Assembly (NCBI RefSeq): GCF_029691405.1
Contig: NZ_CP121467.1
Location: forward strand, 1,116,001 to 1,180,000
Direction: 5' to 3'
Source of the DNA: Streptococcus sp. D7B5
Lineage (GTDB): Bacteria; Bacillota; Bacilli; Lactobacillales; Streptococcaceae
DNA length: 64,000 nucleotides
The position numbers and the translations under genes were made by a program. The notes beneath the pieces were generated by a model. The model was not told where the DNA came from and ran no database searches. It saw only the letters and a list, made by a program, of their open reading frames with translations. Position 1 is the stretch's first letter. Each line of letters begins with the position of its first letter. Of this stretch, positions 10,434 to 20,600 are shown one piece after another.

Positions 10434-11414
10434 TTACAGCAGGTATAAAAAGGCTAAGGTCAAGAGACTTGCTAGAAGCCCAACTCCCCAAAAGAAGAAG
10501 TCAACCTTCCACTCGCTCCAAGGATTGCCCTTACCTGAGAATCCTCCAAGTTCAAAATGGTGATGAACAGGCGTCATACGGAAAATACGCTTTCCACCAC
10601 TAAGTTTGAAGTAGGTAACCTGCATCATAACAGAGCTTGTCTCAAAGACATAGATAATCCCAATCAACAAAAGGGTCCATTCTTGGTGGAGGGCCATAGA
10701 GATTGCTGCTAGCATCCCACCAAGAGCCAAACTTCCTACATCTCCCATGAAGACCTTGGCAGGTTTGTGGTTAAAGACGAAGAAACCTAGCAAACCACCA
10801 ATCATGGCAAGAATCACAAGAAGAATATCCAATTGATTTTGCATATAAGCAATCACACCGTAGGCCGATAAGCTAATCACCACGGAAATACTCGCTAAGC
10901 CATCAATCCCGTCAGTCAGATTCACCGCATTGGAAAAACCAACTAGCCAGAAAAGGGCAAAGAAAATATAGAAAAAACCCAAATGAACTTGGTAGCCAAA
11001 AACTGAAAGCATATCGCCACCACGCTCATAAAAGAGGTAGAAAATCACTCCTCCAAGGAGCTGGAGAGCAAGCTTTTGCTTAGGATTCAAGCCTTCGTTG
11101 ATCTTACGAAAGACCTTGAGGAAATCATCCAGAAAACCTACCAAACCATACAACACCAAGATAAACAAAATCATGCCGACATTGTTGGTCAATTGTTGGG
11201 TAAAGAGAGCAATAAGAAAGCTCACAACTACTGCAACGATCAGGAAGACAAGACCTCCCATGGTTGGAGTCCCAGCTTTAGCTTGGTGTTGCTTGACATC
11301 CTCGTGCATCTGCTGTCCCGTAATCTGTGCTTTTCGATAAAATCGGATAAAGGCTGGAATACCTATCAAGGTCAATAGAAAGGCTAGAACTCCAGCACTA
11401 ATGGAACTAATCAT
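10434..11414 (-). CDS. mraY: Phospho-N-acetylmuramoyl-pentapeptide transferase
   Basis: 326 residues, polytopic with about ten membrane helices. Family motifs are [19 protein letters not shown] and HHHFELGG, which carry the catalytic and magnesium-binding aspartates and histidines. It makes lipid I from UDP-MurNAc-pentapeptide and undecaprenyl phosphate. It starts two bases after the pbp2x stop and is the last gene of the rsmH-ftsL-pbp2x-mraY cluster. Confidence 0.97.
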   Translation of the reverse strand: MISSISAGVLAFLLTLIGIPAFIRFYRKAQITGQQMHEDVKQHQAKAGTPTMGGLVFLIVAVVVSFLIALFTQQLTNNVGMILFILVLYGLVGFLDDFLKVFRKINEGLNPKQKLALQLLGGVIFYLFYERGGDMLSVFGYQVHLGFFYIFFALFWLVGFSNAVNLTDGIDGLASISVVISLSAYGVIAYMQNQLDILLVILAMIGGLLGFFVFNHKPAKVFMGDVGSLALGGMLAAISMALHQEWTLLLIGIIYVFETSSVMMQVTYFKLSGGKRIFRMTPVHHHFELGGFSGKGNPWSEWKVDFFFWGVGLLASLLTLAFLYLL

Positions 11415-11415
11415 C

Positions 11416-13671
11416 TTAATCTCCTAAAGTTATTTTCATTTTTTTAAGGTCTTTGAGGGCCGTATTGGCACGGACACTTTGTTTCTTGACTGTCTTACCG
11501 CTACCTTCCCACTCGACTTCTATATTGAGCCATTTGGCCAATGTTTGCACATTTTCATCTGTCCAGCCATACATATCAGGCATTTCTTCGACCTTATCAG
11601 ACAAAATCAAGATCTGCTGATTGGCTTCCAAATTATCTCCTTCAGAAACCGAGAGATCCTTAATCTTGGTTCCTGTTCCGATAACAATTGGTTGGACCAG
11701 GTTACGACGCAATTCCTCTGCTAGGTCACCCGGAGTAAAGTCCTTGGTAGCTGGCATAGCATAGCTTGTCGTCTTGCTGACCTGATCCAAGCTCTTGGCA
11801 GTTGACTGAAGATTGAGGGATTCTTTCATGGCAGAAGCTCGCTCAAGGATTGGGTTGGCAAACTCCCCAAGCTGAACACCCGAATAATGCTCTGGCTGTT
11901 GCACCGTTACATAGAGGATAAAGTCAGGATTTTCTGCAGGATGCATCGACACAACTGAGAAGATATAGTTGGTTTCACCTGTCAGATAGCCCCCATTCTT
12001 CTCATCGGCAATCTGAGCAGTCCCTGATTTCAGGGCAACATTCTGTCCCGGAACATTGACATTTGGCTTTCCTGTGCTGTGGTTGTACATGGTACCGTAG
12101 ACAGGATCTGTTCCGACCATGACCATGTGCTCCCGAGTAGAGGACGCTGCTACTTTTGACACAGGATTTCCGACAATTTCCTTTTGAGACTTACGAACAG
12201 ACTGGTCATTTGGATCATAGAGGGCACTGATAAATTTCGGCTCCAACATAACCCCATCGTTGGCAATAGCTGTAAAAGCACGTAGCATCTGGGTCTGCGT
12301 TACAGAAATCCCCTGACCAAATGCACTCATGGCAATATCGACAATATTATCTGCAGGCAATTGACCTGAATACTCATCAGTCAGACCAAAACGCGTCGGC
12401 ACCCCAAACTTAAAGCGATTGAGATAATCCAACCAAGTAGCATCTCCCATTTTTTGTTCAAGCAAGGTCATTCCGACATTACTTGAGAGGGCAAAACCTT
12501 GGGAGAAGGTCATGGTGCCACCACTCGTCAAACCTGCATTGACGTCCCAGTCTCGAATGGTCGCATCAGCTATTTTCAATTCACTACTGTTAAAGTATTC
12601 GCCACCAGGGAAGGTATTGTTGTCAATAGCCGAAGCCAACATCATCACCTTCATGGTCGATCCTGGCTCATAGTTACTTTGATAGAGGATATCACGCCAG
12701 ACAAAGTCTTTTGTGATGCCATCCTTGGTATCGGCATTGAAGGTCGGCCGTTGGGTCGTAGCCAGGATTTCCCCTGTTTTAGCGCTAATCAAGGTAGCCG
12801 TCATATACTTGCCTTTTACTTTTTCCTGGAAGGCATCCATCTGGGTTTCCATAAAGGATTGTAAGGGACTAGAAAGGGTTGTGTACACATCCTTTCCATC
12901 TACCATGTGTTGGGAAGCCTGCTCCGTACCCGGAACAATATTTCCCAGACGATCCTTCTCATAGGTAATGATCCCATCTGTACCCGCCAGAATGCTATTT
13001 AAGGAACTCTCCAGTCCAGATGTCCCAATCAAACGTTTGGTGCCATCCTCATTTTCATGGAGTTGCGCTAAACCGATAAAGGAAGAAGCAAACTGTCCAT
13101 TGGGATAACTACGGTTAGGGCTAGTTGTAAAGTCAACTCCCTCAACGCCAGCAGTTTTGAGGTCATTTTTAATAGCCATCATATTGGCATAGGTGATCCC
13201 ATTTCCCTTAGCTCCAAAAGATACCTGTTTTAGATCTGGCTGAGAAAGCTGTTCTTTGACATAAGACTCCTCCATATCCAGATACTTATGGAAAATTTCA
13301 GCTACCTTATTAAATTGAGAATCTTCTACATAGAGAATTTTGCCTGTTGCTGACTTGTAGTTCTTGTCAATAACCGCATATATATTATAAGAAGTAGCAT
13401 CCTCTGCAATAGGCGTTCCATTACGATCGTATATAGTCCCTCGTTTTGCAGGAATCGTCTTGGTTGTTTGGTGAACCTTTTTGGCCTCTTGAACCAAATC
13501 CTTCCCAAATTTACTACCCGTTCCGATAATGACCGCAAAGTTGACCAAAAAGACAGCGAAGAGTATGACAGCCAATAAACTCAGGCTTTTCCCTACTCTT
13601 CGGCGGTTTTCTTCTGGAGATTTACGGTTACGAACGGCATAACGGATGATTTTTTCTTTCCACTGTTTCAT
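11416..13671 (-). CDS. pbpX: Penicillin-binding protein 2x (FtsI-type transpeptidase)
   Basis: 751 residues: a short cytoplasmic tail, one membrane anchor (about residues 30-50), a dimerisation domain, a transpeptidase domain and two C-terminal PASTA domains. Active-site motifs are STMK (nucleophile Ser338, one more than the R6 number), SSN (Ser396-Asn398) and KSGT. It is the septal transpeptidase and a primary beta-lactam target. The residue before SSN is leucine, where I recall histidine (His394) in susceptible pneumococcal PBP2x. The linked ftsL and mraY are typical for streptococci. Confidence 0.97.
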   Translation of the reverse strand: MKQWKEKIIRYAVRNRKSPEENRRRVGKSLSLLAVILFAVFLVNFAVIIGTGSKFGKDLVQEAKKVHQTTKTIPAKRGTIYDRNGTPIAEDATSYNIYAVIDKNYKSATGKILYVEDSQFNKVAEIFHKYLDMEESYVKEQLSQPDLKQVSFGAKGNGITYANMMAIKNDLKTAGVEGVDFTTSPNRSYPNGQFASSFIGLAQLHENEDGTKRLIGTSGLESSLNSILAGTDGIITYEKDRLGNIVPGTEQASQHMVDGKDVYTTLSSPLQSFMETQMDAFQEKVKGKYMTATLISAKTGEILATTQRPTFNADTKDGITKDFVWRDILYQSNYEPGSTMKVMMLASAIDNNTFPGGEYFNSSELKIADATIRDWDVNAGLTSGGTMTFSQGFALSSNVGMTLLEQKMGDATWLDYLNRFKFGVPTRFGLTDEYSGQLPADNIVDIAMSAFGQGISVTQTQMLRAFTAIANDGVMLEPKFISALYDPNDQSVRKSQKEIVGNPVSKVAASSTREHMVMVGTDPVYGTMYNHSTGKPNVNVPGQNVALKSGTAQIADEKNGGYLTGETNYIFSVVSMHPAENPDFILYVTVQQPEHYSGVQLGEFANPILERASAMKESLNLQSTAKSLDQVSKTTSYAMPATKDFTPGDLAEELRRNLVQPIVIGTGTKIKDLSVSEGDNLEANQQILILSDKVEEMPDMYGWTDENVQTLAKWLNIEVEWEGSGKTVKKQSVRANTALKDLKKMKITLGD

Positions 13672-13674
13672 TTC

Positions 13675-13992
13675 TTACTCCGTTGCTCGGATATTTTCGT
13701 TATTCAGCTGCAAATCCTTGGAGTTTGCAATCTCTTTCAAACGTTCTGAACGAATCAATTCATTGACCTCTTGCTTGGCATCGTCTAGCTCGATTTTCTT
13801 TTCTTCGATTTGAGCATTGACCTTGGTCAATTCATTCTGAACTTGTAGTAGCTTGGTCTGCATAAACACAACGCTAATTGCCAGGATAATCATTGTTGCA
13901 GCAATCGAAACATAGAAGGCCTTTTCCACACGTGAAAAACCTTTGAACTTCGTTTGCAATAACTGGCTTGTTTTTTCGATTCTTTCTGCCAT
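13675..13992 (-). CDS. ftsL: Cell division protein FtsL
   Basis: 105 residues: a cytoplasmic N-terminus, one membrane helix (about residues 28-48) and an extracytoplasmic coiled coil rich in Glu/Lys heptads. Size and position between rsmH and pbp2x identify it. It forms the FtsLB-DivIC bridge that activates septal synthesis. Three bases separate it from pbp2x. Confidence 0.93.
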   Translation of the reverse strand: MAERIEKTSQLLQTKFKGFSRVEKAFYVSIAATMIILAISVVFMQTKLLQVQNELTKVNAQIEEKKIELDDAKQEVNELIRSERLKEIANSKDLQLNNENIRATE

Positions 13993-14002
13993 GTTTTTCC
14001 TC

Positions 14003-14953
14003 TTACTTATGAATTTTTCTGGCCACGCGCAACTTGGCTGAATGCGAACGATTGTTGGCTTCTAGCTCTTCGGCACTTGGCAAGATTGGCTTGCGGGATA
14101 CCAATTCCATCTTAGGCTTAAGGTCATCTGGAATGAAGGGCAAGCCTTTGGGAACTTCCACTGTTGAAGCTTCTTTGAATAATTGCTTGGTCAAGCGATC
14201 TTCCAGAGAATGGAAGGTAATGACCGAGATTCTACCATCCAAAGCCAGCATGTCCATGGCCTGCTGGATAGATTCATCTGCAGCGCCCAGCTCATCATTG
14301 ACTTCGATTCGGATAGCCTGAAAAATCTGCTTGGCAGGGTGCCCCTTTTTCTTGAGCTCCTTGGCAGGCTTGGCTGACTTGATAATCTCTGCCAACTCCG
14401 TCGTTGTCTCAATGGGTTTCACCTCACGCGCTTGCTCAATCTTACGAGCTATCTGTTTAGAAAACTTATCCTCACCATACTTGAAAAAGATCCGAACCAA
14501 GTCATGATAGTCATAATGATTGACCACCTCATAGGCCGTCAGACTAGCTTCCTGATTCATCCGCATATCCAGTGGCGCATCCTTTTTATAAGAAAAGCCA
14601 CGTTCACGCTGATCTAGCTGAGGACTGGACACTCCCAAGTCATAACAAATTCCATCAATTTCCTGGACACCAGCCTCCTGCAAACGTGCCTGCAAATGAC
14701 GGAAGTTATCCTTGATAAAGGTTACCATCCCCTTTTCGATATAGGGTGCCAACCGTTTTTGCGCATTGTCAATAGCATTCTGATCCTGGTCAAAGGCATA
14801 GAGATGTCCTTTTTCGCTCAATTTACTTAATAAATATTCGCTATGGCCTGCTCCGCCCAAAGTCGCATCAACGTAGATACCGTCAGGTTTTACGTCAAGC
14901 ATATCAATCGTTTCATGAAGCAAGACCGTTACATGATGAAATTCTTTTGTCAT
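14003..14953 (-). CDS. rsmH: 16S rRNA m4C1402 methyltransferase
   Basis: 316 residues starting [20 protein letters not shown], with the SAM-binding segment [14 protein letters not shown] and the C-terminal [14 protein letters not shown]. It methylates N4 of C1402 in 16S rRNA. First gene of the division cluster; also called mraW. Confidence 0.96.
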   Translation of the reverse strand: MTKEFHHVTVLLHETIDMLDVKPDGIYVDATLGGAGHSEYLLSKLSEKGHLYAFDQDQNAIDNAQKRLAPYIEKGMVTFIKDNFRHLQARLQEAGVQEIDGICYDLGVSSPQLDQRERGFSYKKDAPLDMRMNQEASLTAYEVVNHYDYHDLVRIFFKYGEDKFSKQIARKIEQAREVKPIETTTELAEIIKSAKPAKELKKKGHPAKQIFQAIRIEVNDELGAADESIQQAMDMLALDGRISVITFHSLEDRLTKQLFKEASTVEVPKGLPFIPDDLKPKMELVSRKPILPSAEELEANNRSHSAKLRVARKIHK

Positions 14954-15035
14954 ATCTTATCTATTTTACCACAAATCTGACCAGCTTGCACTTGTCAGAC
15001 AAGGCTAAGTTTCTTCGAAAAAAATTCTCAAAAAT

Positions 15036-15098
15036 ATGTCATATATACTTGACATCCCATCCCCAAAAGAATATAATATAGTCAAATATATACGACAT
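15036..15098 (+). promoter_or_regulatory. Promoter flanked by two 18-bp inverted operator-like arms
   Basis: The promoter is TTGACA (15049-15054), 17 bases, TATAAT (15072-15077). The arms ATGTCATATATACTTGAC (15036-15053) and GTCAAATATATACGACAT (15081-15098) are inverted copies agreeing at 16 of 18 positions, and each is itself a loose GTC-GAC dyad. One arm covers the -35 and the other sits at the transcription start. This is the arrangement expected if the XRE protein encoded next represses its own operon. Confidence 0.75.
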
Positions 15099-15115
15099 AT
15101 CAGAAAGGAGACCCT

Positions 15116-15310
15116 ATGAATCGTGTGAAAGAATTCCGCAAGGAACTGGGCATTTCTCAGCTCGAGCTCGCCAAAGATATCGGTGTCTCGAGACAGACCA
15201 TCAACATGATTGAAAATGACAAGTACAATCCAACCCTAGAACTCTGTCTCAACCTCGCCCGCAGCCTCCAAACTGACCTCAATAGCCTCTTTTGGGAAGA
15301 CGATTTTTAA
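15116..15310 (+). CDS. Small XRE-family transcriptional regulator
   Basis: 64 residues, almost entirely one helix-turn-helix domain (LGISQLELAKDIGVSRQTIN), like the YozG/Cro-type minimal regulators often paired with DUF3278 membrane proteins. It has a good ribosome-binding site (AGAAAGGAG). First gene of a five-gene plus-strand operon; probably autoregulated through the flanking dyads. Confidence 0.88.
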   Translation: MNRVKEFRKELGISQLELAKDIGVSRQTINMIENDKYNPTLELCLNLARSLQTDLNSLFWEDDF

Positions 15311-15325
15311 AAAAGGAGCAAACAA

Positions 15326-15868
15326 ATGAAAAAAGAAACTCTCACTGAAAAACTCATCAAACGCACATACGGCATTTCTGGCCCCCTTGACGAACACAAA
15401 CGGCGCGAGGCCGATCGTATCGGGAATCAGGTCTTTATCGTTCTCTTTTATCTGATGACATTTGGCAATCTTATCCCGCTCGTTCTTGCCTATAAATACC
15501 CGCAAATTGTCGCTATCGGCTATCCTCTCGTGGTGTTTGGTATTTCGATGGTAGCTGCCCTCTATGTGGTCTCCCAAACCAAGAAAACAGGCATCACAGC
15601 CATTGATCCCGAAATGCTGAGTCAAAAAGAAAGCAAACAGCTACATTTTCCTGGTCTAAGAGCCGGTCTGATCTATGGCATAGCGATATTTTTTATAATG
15701 CCATTCATCGATACTCTAACAAGTGAAAATACAAATTTCATCAGTTCTCTTCTGAATTCAAAACATCTTTTAAAAACTATACTGGGAGCGTTCTTTTTTG
15801 GACTGATGATGCAAATTATCGTCTCTCTTCGCATTCAAAAGGCCAAGAAAGACCATGAAGACGACTAG
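15326..15868 (+). CDS. DUF3278-like membrane protein
   Basis: 180 residues, with N-terminal KRTYGISGPLDEHKRREADRI followed by four predicted membrane helices (about residues 35-55, 60-82, 112-132, 148-168). The N-terminal ISGPLDE motif recurs as IQGPFDE in the gene two places downstream, so these are paralogues. The family is found beside small XRE regulators in streptococci and has no proven function. Confidence 0.72.
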   Translation: MKKETLTEKLIKRTYGISGPLDEHKRREADRIGNQVFIVLFYLMTFGNLIPLVLAYKYPQIVAIGYPLVVFGISMVAALYVVSQTKKTGITAIDPEMLSQKESKQLHFPGLRAGLIYGIAIFFIMPFIDTLTSENTNFISSLLNSKHLLKTILGAFFFGLMMQIIVSLRIQKAKKDHEDD

Positions 15869-15878
15869 GAGGTGTCTT

Positions 15879-16220
15879 ATGCAATCACTAGCTAGACTAC
15901 TGATCAGTCATGTTTTTATCAGTATCTTTGTTACCTTTTTCCTACTTTCTGGACATATTGAGCATCCTTTCTTGATTATCTTTCTTTTATTCCTTCCTGT
16001 ATTGAACAAGGGACAGAGATTCCAGAAAATCCAATCAAAAAAAATACGTCTTCTAAACGCATTTCTCTGTTTTATCCTCGTATCCTTTCCACAACTTTTA
16101 ACAAATCCTATGGATTGGAGATACCTGGTATTTCTAATAATCTGTATCATTTTTAGTTTGGTTTACTTCTATACTCTCTATCAACTCTTTAAAGAAATCA
16201 ATCAAAAATCGCTCATTTAG
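15879..16220 (+). CDS. Hypothetical membrane protein
   Basis: 113 residues from the ATG at 15879, chosen over an in-frame ATG at 15855 because GGAGG sits seven bases upstream and the longer form would overlap the previous gene. About four hydrophobic helices are predicted, with a basic loop rich in Lys and Gln in the middle. I do not recognise a family. It lies between two DUF3278 paralogues in one operon. Confidence 0.65.
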   Translation: MQSLARLLISHVFISIFVTFFLLSGHIEHPFLIIFLLFLPVLNKGQRFQKIQSKKIRLLNAFLCFILVSFPQLLTNPMDWRYLVFLIICIIFSLVYFYTLYQLFKEINQKSLI

Positions 16221-16232
16221 GAGGTTACTCCC

Positions 16233-16811
16233 ATGAAAAAAGAAGATTTCACCACTCGCTTACTCAAACTATTCTTTCACATACAAGGGCCTTTTGATGA
16301 ATGCCGTCAAGAGATGATTTACAAGGCTTGTGCCCGTTTCTTGATCCAAATCATTTACTCCTCCCTCCTACTCTTCTTGTTCTATCTCCTATTTGGACGC
16401 TTCATAGAGTTGGTTCGAGATGCCATGCCCTACCTCTATTTTGGACTTATCTTCGTCCTCTCATCTAGGGCGAGACTAGCAGTTCGCAACTTACATTTAG
16501 ACAAGGATGACCCGTCCGAAATCCATCACAAAAGCTACAGCAAAAGCCAAATCAACCTTCGTAGTTGGGGTGTATTTTTCGGTATTCTAATTGGTTTATT
16601 TACTTTGCTATGTTTCCATAAACTCTATGTCCAACAAATTCCTCTTTCTATTTTTTTAGAAAAACTTTTTCAAACAGATATCCTTATCCCTTTACTGGTA
16701 TTTGGTTTGAGTATTGCTGCTATCTTTGGAACTATGGTTAATGCATTTCTATCACTACAGGAGGAAAAAACTCCTAACAATCGCAATCCTAAGGAGAAAA
16801 TAAATCAATGA
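16233..16811 (+). CDS. DUF3278-like membrane protein, second copy
   Basis: 192 residues with the same N-terminal signature as the gene at 15326 (LLKLFFHIQGPFDECRQEM) and four predicted membrane helices. It overlaps the glutathione peroxidase start by four bases (ATGA), so the redox gene is translationally coupled to this membrane module. Confidence 0.7.
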   Translation: MKKEDFTTRLLKLFFHIQGPFDECRQEMIYKACARFLIQIIYSSLLLFLFYLLFGRFIELVRDAMPYLYFGLIFVLSSRARLAVRNLHLDKDDPSEIHHKSYSKSQINLRSWGVFFGILIGLFTLLCFHKLYVQQIPLSIFLEKLFQTDILIPLLVFGLSIAAIFGTMVNAFLSLQEEKTPNNRNPKEKINQ

Positions 16812-17284
16812 CCTCATTATACGATTTCTCAGTCTTGAACCAAGATGATCAAGAAACATCACTTGAAAGCTATCGTGGTAAGATGCTCTTGATTGTCAAC
16901 ACTGCTACCGGATGTGGGTTAACGCCCCAGTACCAGGGACTTCAAGAACTCTATGAACGCTATCAAGATCAGGGCTTTGAAATCCTAGATTTCCCTTGCA
17001 ATCAGTTTATGGGACAAGCACCCGGCAGCGCAGAGGAAATCAATAGTTTCTGCAGCCTACACTATCAGACTACTTTTCCTCGCTTTGCCAAGATCAAGGT
17101 CAACGGCAAGGAGGCAGATCCTCTTTATGTTTGGCTAAAAGACCAGAAGTCTGGCCCGCTAGGAAAACGAATCGAATGGAATTTTGCTAAGTTTCTCATT
17201 GGTCGAGATGGGCAAGTCCTTGAGCGCTTCTCTTCCAAAACAGACCCCCAAACCATCCAAGAGTCTCTCAAAAAAATACTCTAA
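16808..17284 (+). CDS. Glutathione peroxidase family thiol peroxidase
   Basis: 158 residues. The peroxidatic residue is cysteine, not selenocysteine, in NTATGCGLTPQYQGL; the other tetrad residues lie in FPCNQFMGQ (Gln context) and WNFAKFLIG (Trp and Asn). Bacterial Cys-type members reduce hydroperoxides, usually with thioredoxin. It is the last gene of the XRE/DUF3278 operon and is followed by a strong terminator. Confidence 0.93.
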   Translation: MTSLYDFSVLNQDDQETSLESYRGKMLLIVNTATGCGLTPQYQGLQELYERYQDQGFEILDFPCNQFMGQAPGSAEEINSFCSLHYQTTFPRFAKIKVNGKEADPLYVWLKDQKSGPLGKRIEWNFAKFLIGRDGQVLERFSSKTDPQTIQESLKKIL

Positions 17285-17293
17285 TTTCTTTTC

Positions 17294-17342
17294 AAAACGT
17301 ATCCTTTCATTTAGTTTGAGCCCTGAAAGGATGCGTTTTTTC
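17294..17342 (+). terminator. Terminator after glutathione peroxidase
   Basis: AAAACGTATCCTTTCA (17294-17309) pairs with TGAAAGGATGCGTTTT (17324-17339) with a single mispair, followed by a T-rich run. Confidence 0.9.
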
Positions 17343-17490
17343 TTTAAAAAGTAACTGATTTTCTTTAATTTATATTTATTTTTTTGCTTTTTGCTATTGC
17401 AATTCTTTCATTAATTTAGTATATTTGTTATATTAAAAGTTTTCAGTCATTTTAAGGGAGAAATGACCTTTTAAATTTTTTTACCTTAAA

Positions 17491-17506
17491 ATGAAAGCGC
17501 TTTATA
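17491..17506 (+). promoter_or_regulatory. Probable cre site (two mismatches)
   Basis: ATGAAAGCGCTTTATA fits the cre consensus except at the last conserved CA. The core AAAGCGCTTT is fully palindromic. It lies 120 bases upstream of the protease-fucosidase gene, suggesting catabolite repression like that of the GH95 gene. Confidence 0.6.
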
Positions 17507-17567
17507 AACAGGAGGTAAGGTGGCTTACAAATTATCAGAGAGTTTTTTCATTAAATCAAGTTGTAAC

Positions 17568-17603
17568 CAAGTCAGACTTGGGCTTGGGCAGTAGCTGACT
17601 GCC
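17568..17603 (+). promoter_or_regulatory. Two small stem-loops in the leader of the protease-fucosidase gene
   Basis: CAAGTC-A-GACTTG (17568-17580) is a perfect dyad. GGCAGT (17587-17592) pairs with ACTGCC (17598-17603). Both lie just upstream of the ribosome-binding site. They could be operators or leader RNA structures. Nothing else is clear in the 342-base gap besides the terminator and cre-like site. Confidence 0.45.
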
Positions 17604-17626
17604 TTTCTAAAAACTAGGAGTATATT

Positions 17627-20600
17627 ATGAATCGATACCTTTTTGAAAAAGGGCAAACATTTAGCATTCGGAAGTTGACTGTAGGTGTGGCGTCTGTTAT
17701 CGTGGGACTGGCATTTTTTGCTTCTGGAACCGTGCGTGCAGACGAAACGTCTCCTGCCACAACATCCAATTTAGATCAGCAAATGAAACAAGTCGCAGAT
17801 ATAGAAGAGACCAAGGCTGAACCAGTCAAAAAAGAAGGCCGAGTAGAGACCGAAAAACAAGAAACACCTGCTGCCGATACCAGCAGTGCTGATTTGCTCC
17901 CTGAAGAAATTCAGGACCGTGCCTATCCAGACACACCTGTCAAAGAACTCGACACGACAACTATCGTTGACAAGAAAGCTAGTCCAAAAGTAGAAACCAA
18001 GAGCATTCTAAAGGATAAAGAAGAAGCACCAAAAGAAGCTGAGAACGGAAACCGTGCCATCATTAATGGTGGACAAGACCTCAAACACATCAACTACGAG
18101 GGGCAACCTGCTACTGCTGCCACTATGGTTTACAGCACTTACAATGCAGGGGAGCAACGTTACCTCGTTTCAGGATCTGGTATCTTTGTTGCACCTAATT
18201 TGATTCTTACCGTTGCTCATAACTTCCTAGAGGCCAATAAAGAAACTGGCGAAGGTCACATTCGTGGTGGAAAATCTGCCCAGTTCTACTATAACGTTGG
18301 TTCAAACAGCGAAAAGAAAAATTCACTTCCATCTTCTGGAACTACGGTTTTATTCAGAGAAAAGGACATCCATTTCTGGAACAAGAAGGAGTTTGGAAAA
18401 GGCTATAAGAACGACCTTGCTCTTGTAGAAGCTCCTATTCCTCTTCCGATTGCTAGTCCAAACAAAGCAGCAACCTTTGCGCCTTTAGCGGAGCACAAAA
18501 AACATCAGCCGGGAGAAGCCATCAGTACGATTGGCTACCCAACTGACTCAAGCTCAAAAGAGCTGAAACAGCCTATCCTAGCTGGCCAACTTTACAAGGC
18601 TGACGGGACTATCCGATCTGTTGAGTCCTATGATGATAAGGGAACAACCGGTATCACCTACCAAACCACTTCTGTATCTGGTTTGTCTGGTGGCGGGATT
18701 GTCGATAGCCAAGGAAAAGTTCTCGGTGTTCACCAACACGGAACCGTTGACAATGGTGTTCCTGAAAAGGATCGCTTTGGTGGCGGACTCGTCCTTTCAC
18801 CTGAACAACTGAAATGGGTTAAGGACATGATTGCCAAATATGGTGTGAAAGGGTGGTACCAAGGAGATAACGGAAATCGTTACTACTTTACCGATGAGGG
18901 GCGTATGCTTCGGAACGAAACAGCTGTTATCGGAAGCAACGAATATTCCTTCAACCAAGATGGGATTGCTACCTTGACCAAGGGAGTTGAATACGGACGT
19001 GTGGTTATCCAACACGAAGACGAAGAAGGAAATCCTGTCAAAGATAATGATACTTTTATCGAACAGACAGCTGTTGATTCTCCATTTGACTATAATTTCA
19101 AAAAAGAAATTGAGAAGACGGACTTCTATCAGAAGAATAAAGACAAATATGAAATTGTGTCCATTGATGGCGTAGCGGTCAATAAACAGCTAAAAGATAC
19201 ATGGGCTGAAGATCACAATGTTGTCAGCAAAGCGCCTGCCGGTACACGTGTCATCAAGGTTGTCTATAAAGTCAACAAAGGCTCTTTCAAAGTTTACTAC
19301 CGTCAAAAAGGAACCACTACTGAACTAGCGGAAGCGACAGTTGATAACAATGACGGTCAAGAGTATGAGGTTTCCTTTGTCAACACCTTCCATGCAAAAG
19401 ACATTGCTGGCTACCGTCCAGTCAAGGCTAGCTTGGAAGCAAGGATCCAGCAAAAAGGGGTGAATGAAATCGTCTTTGAATACGAACCAATCGCTGATAC
19501 AGCCAATCCAACAACTCCGACTCCTCCAGTTGCTCATCCAGAAGATAAAGAAACTGAGATTGGCAATCATGGACCTCTTCCAAGCAAGGCTCAACTCGAT
19601 TACCACAAGGAAGAATTGGCAGCCTTCATCCACTACGGAATGAACACTTATACCAATTCTGAATGGGGAAATGGGAAAGAAGACCCTCGATACTTCAATC
19701 CAACCAACTTGGATACTGACCAGTGGATTCGCACTCTGAAGGAAACGGGCTTCAAACGAACCATTATGGTTGTTAAACACCACGACGGATTCGTTGCTTA
19801 TCCATCTAAGTACACCAACCATACCGTAGCTGCTAGCCCATGGAAAGATGGTAAGGGTGACCTTCTCGAAGAAGTTTCCAAGTCTGCTAGCAAGTACGAC
19901 ATGAACATGGGTGTTTACCTATCCCCATGGGATGCCAACCATCCTAAATACCATGTCGCAACCGAAAAAGAATACAACCAATACTATCTCAACCAGCTGA
20001 AAGAAATCCTTGGTAATCCGAAATACGGTAACAAAGGGAAATTTATCGAAGTTTGGATGGACGGTGCACGTGGTAGCGGTGCCCAAAAAGTAACCTATAC
20101 CTTTGATGAATGGTTCAAATACATCAAAGAAGCCGAAGGAGATATCGCCATCTTCTCTGCTCAGCCGACAAGCGTTCGCTGGATCGGAAATGAACGGGGA
20201 ATCGCAGGCGACCCTGTCTGGCATAAAGTTAAACGGGCCAACATCACAGACGATGTGAAAAACGAATACCTCAACCATGGTGACCCTGATGGTGATATGT
20301 ACTCTGTAGGGGAAGCTGATGTTTCGATCCGCTCGGGCTGGTTCTATCATGACAACCAACAGCCGAAATCACTCAAAGAATTGATGGACATCTACTTCAA
20401 GTCTGTTGGTCGTGGAACCCCACTCCTTCTCAATATTCCACCAAATAAAGAAGGAAAATTTGCAGATGCGGATGTGGCTCGCTTGAAGGAATTCAAAGCA
20501 ACCCTAGACCAAATGTACGCAACTGACTTTGCCAAAGGTGCGACTGTAACAGCAAGTTCTACTCGTCAAAACCACCTTTACAAGGAAAGTCACCTCACAG

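Noticed and set aside
16895..16930. Selenocysteine in glutathione peroxidase
   Set aside because: The catalytic codon is TGT (Cys) and no in-frame TGA is present.
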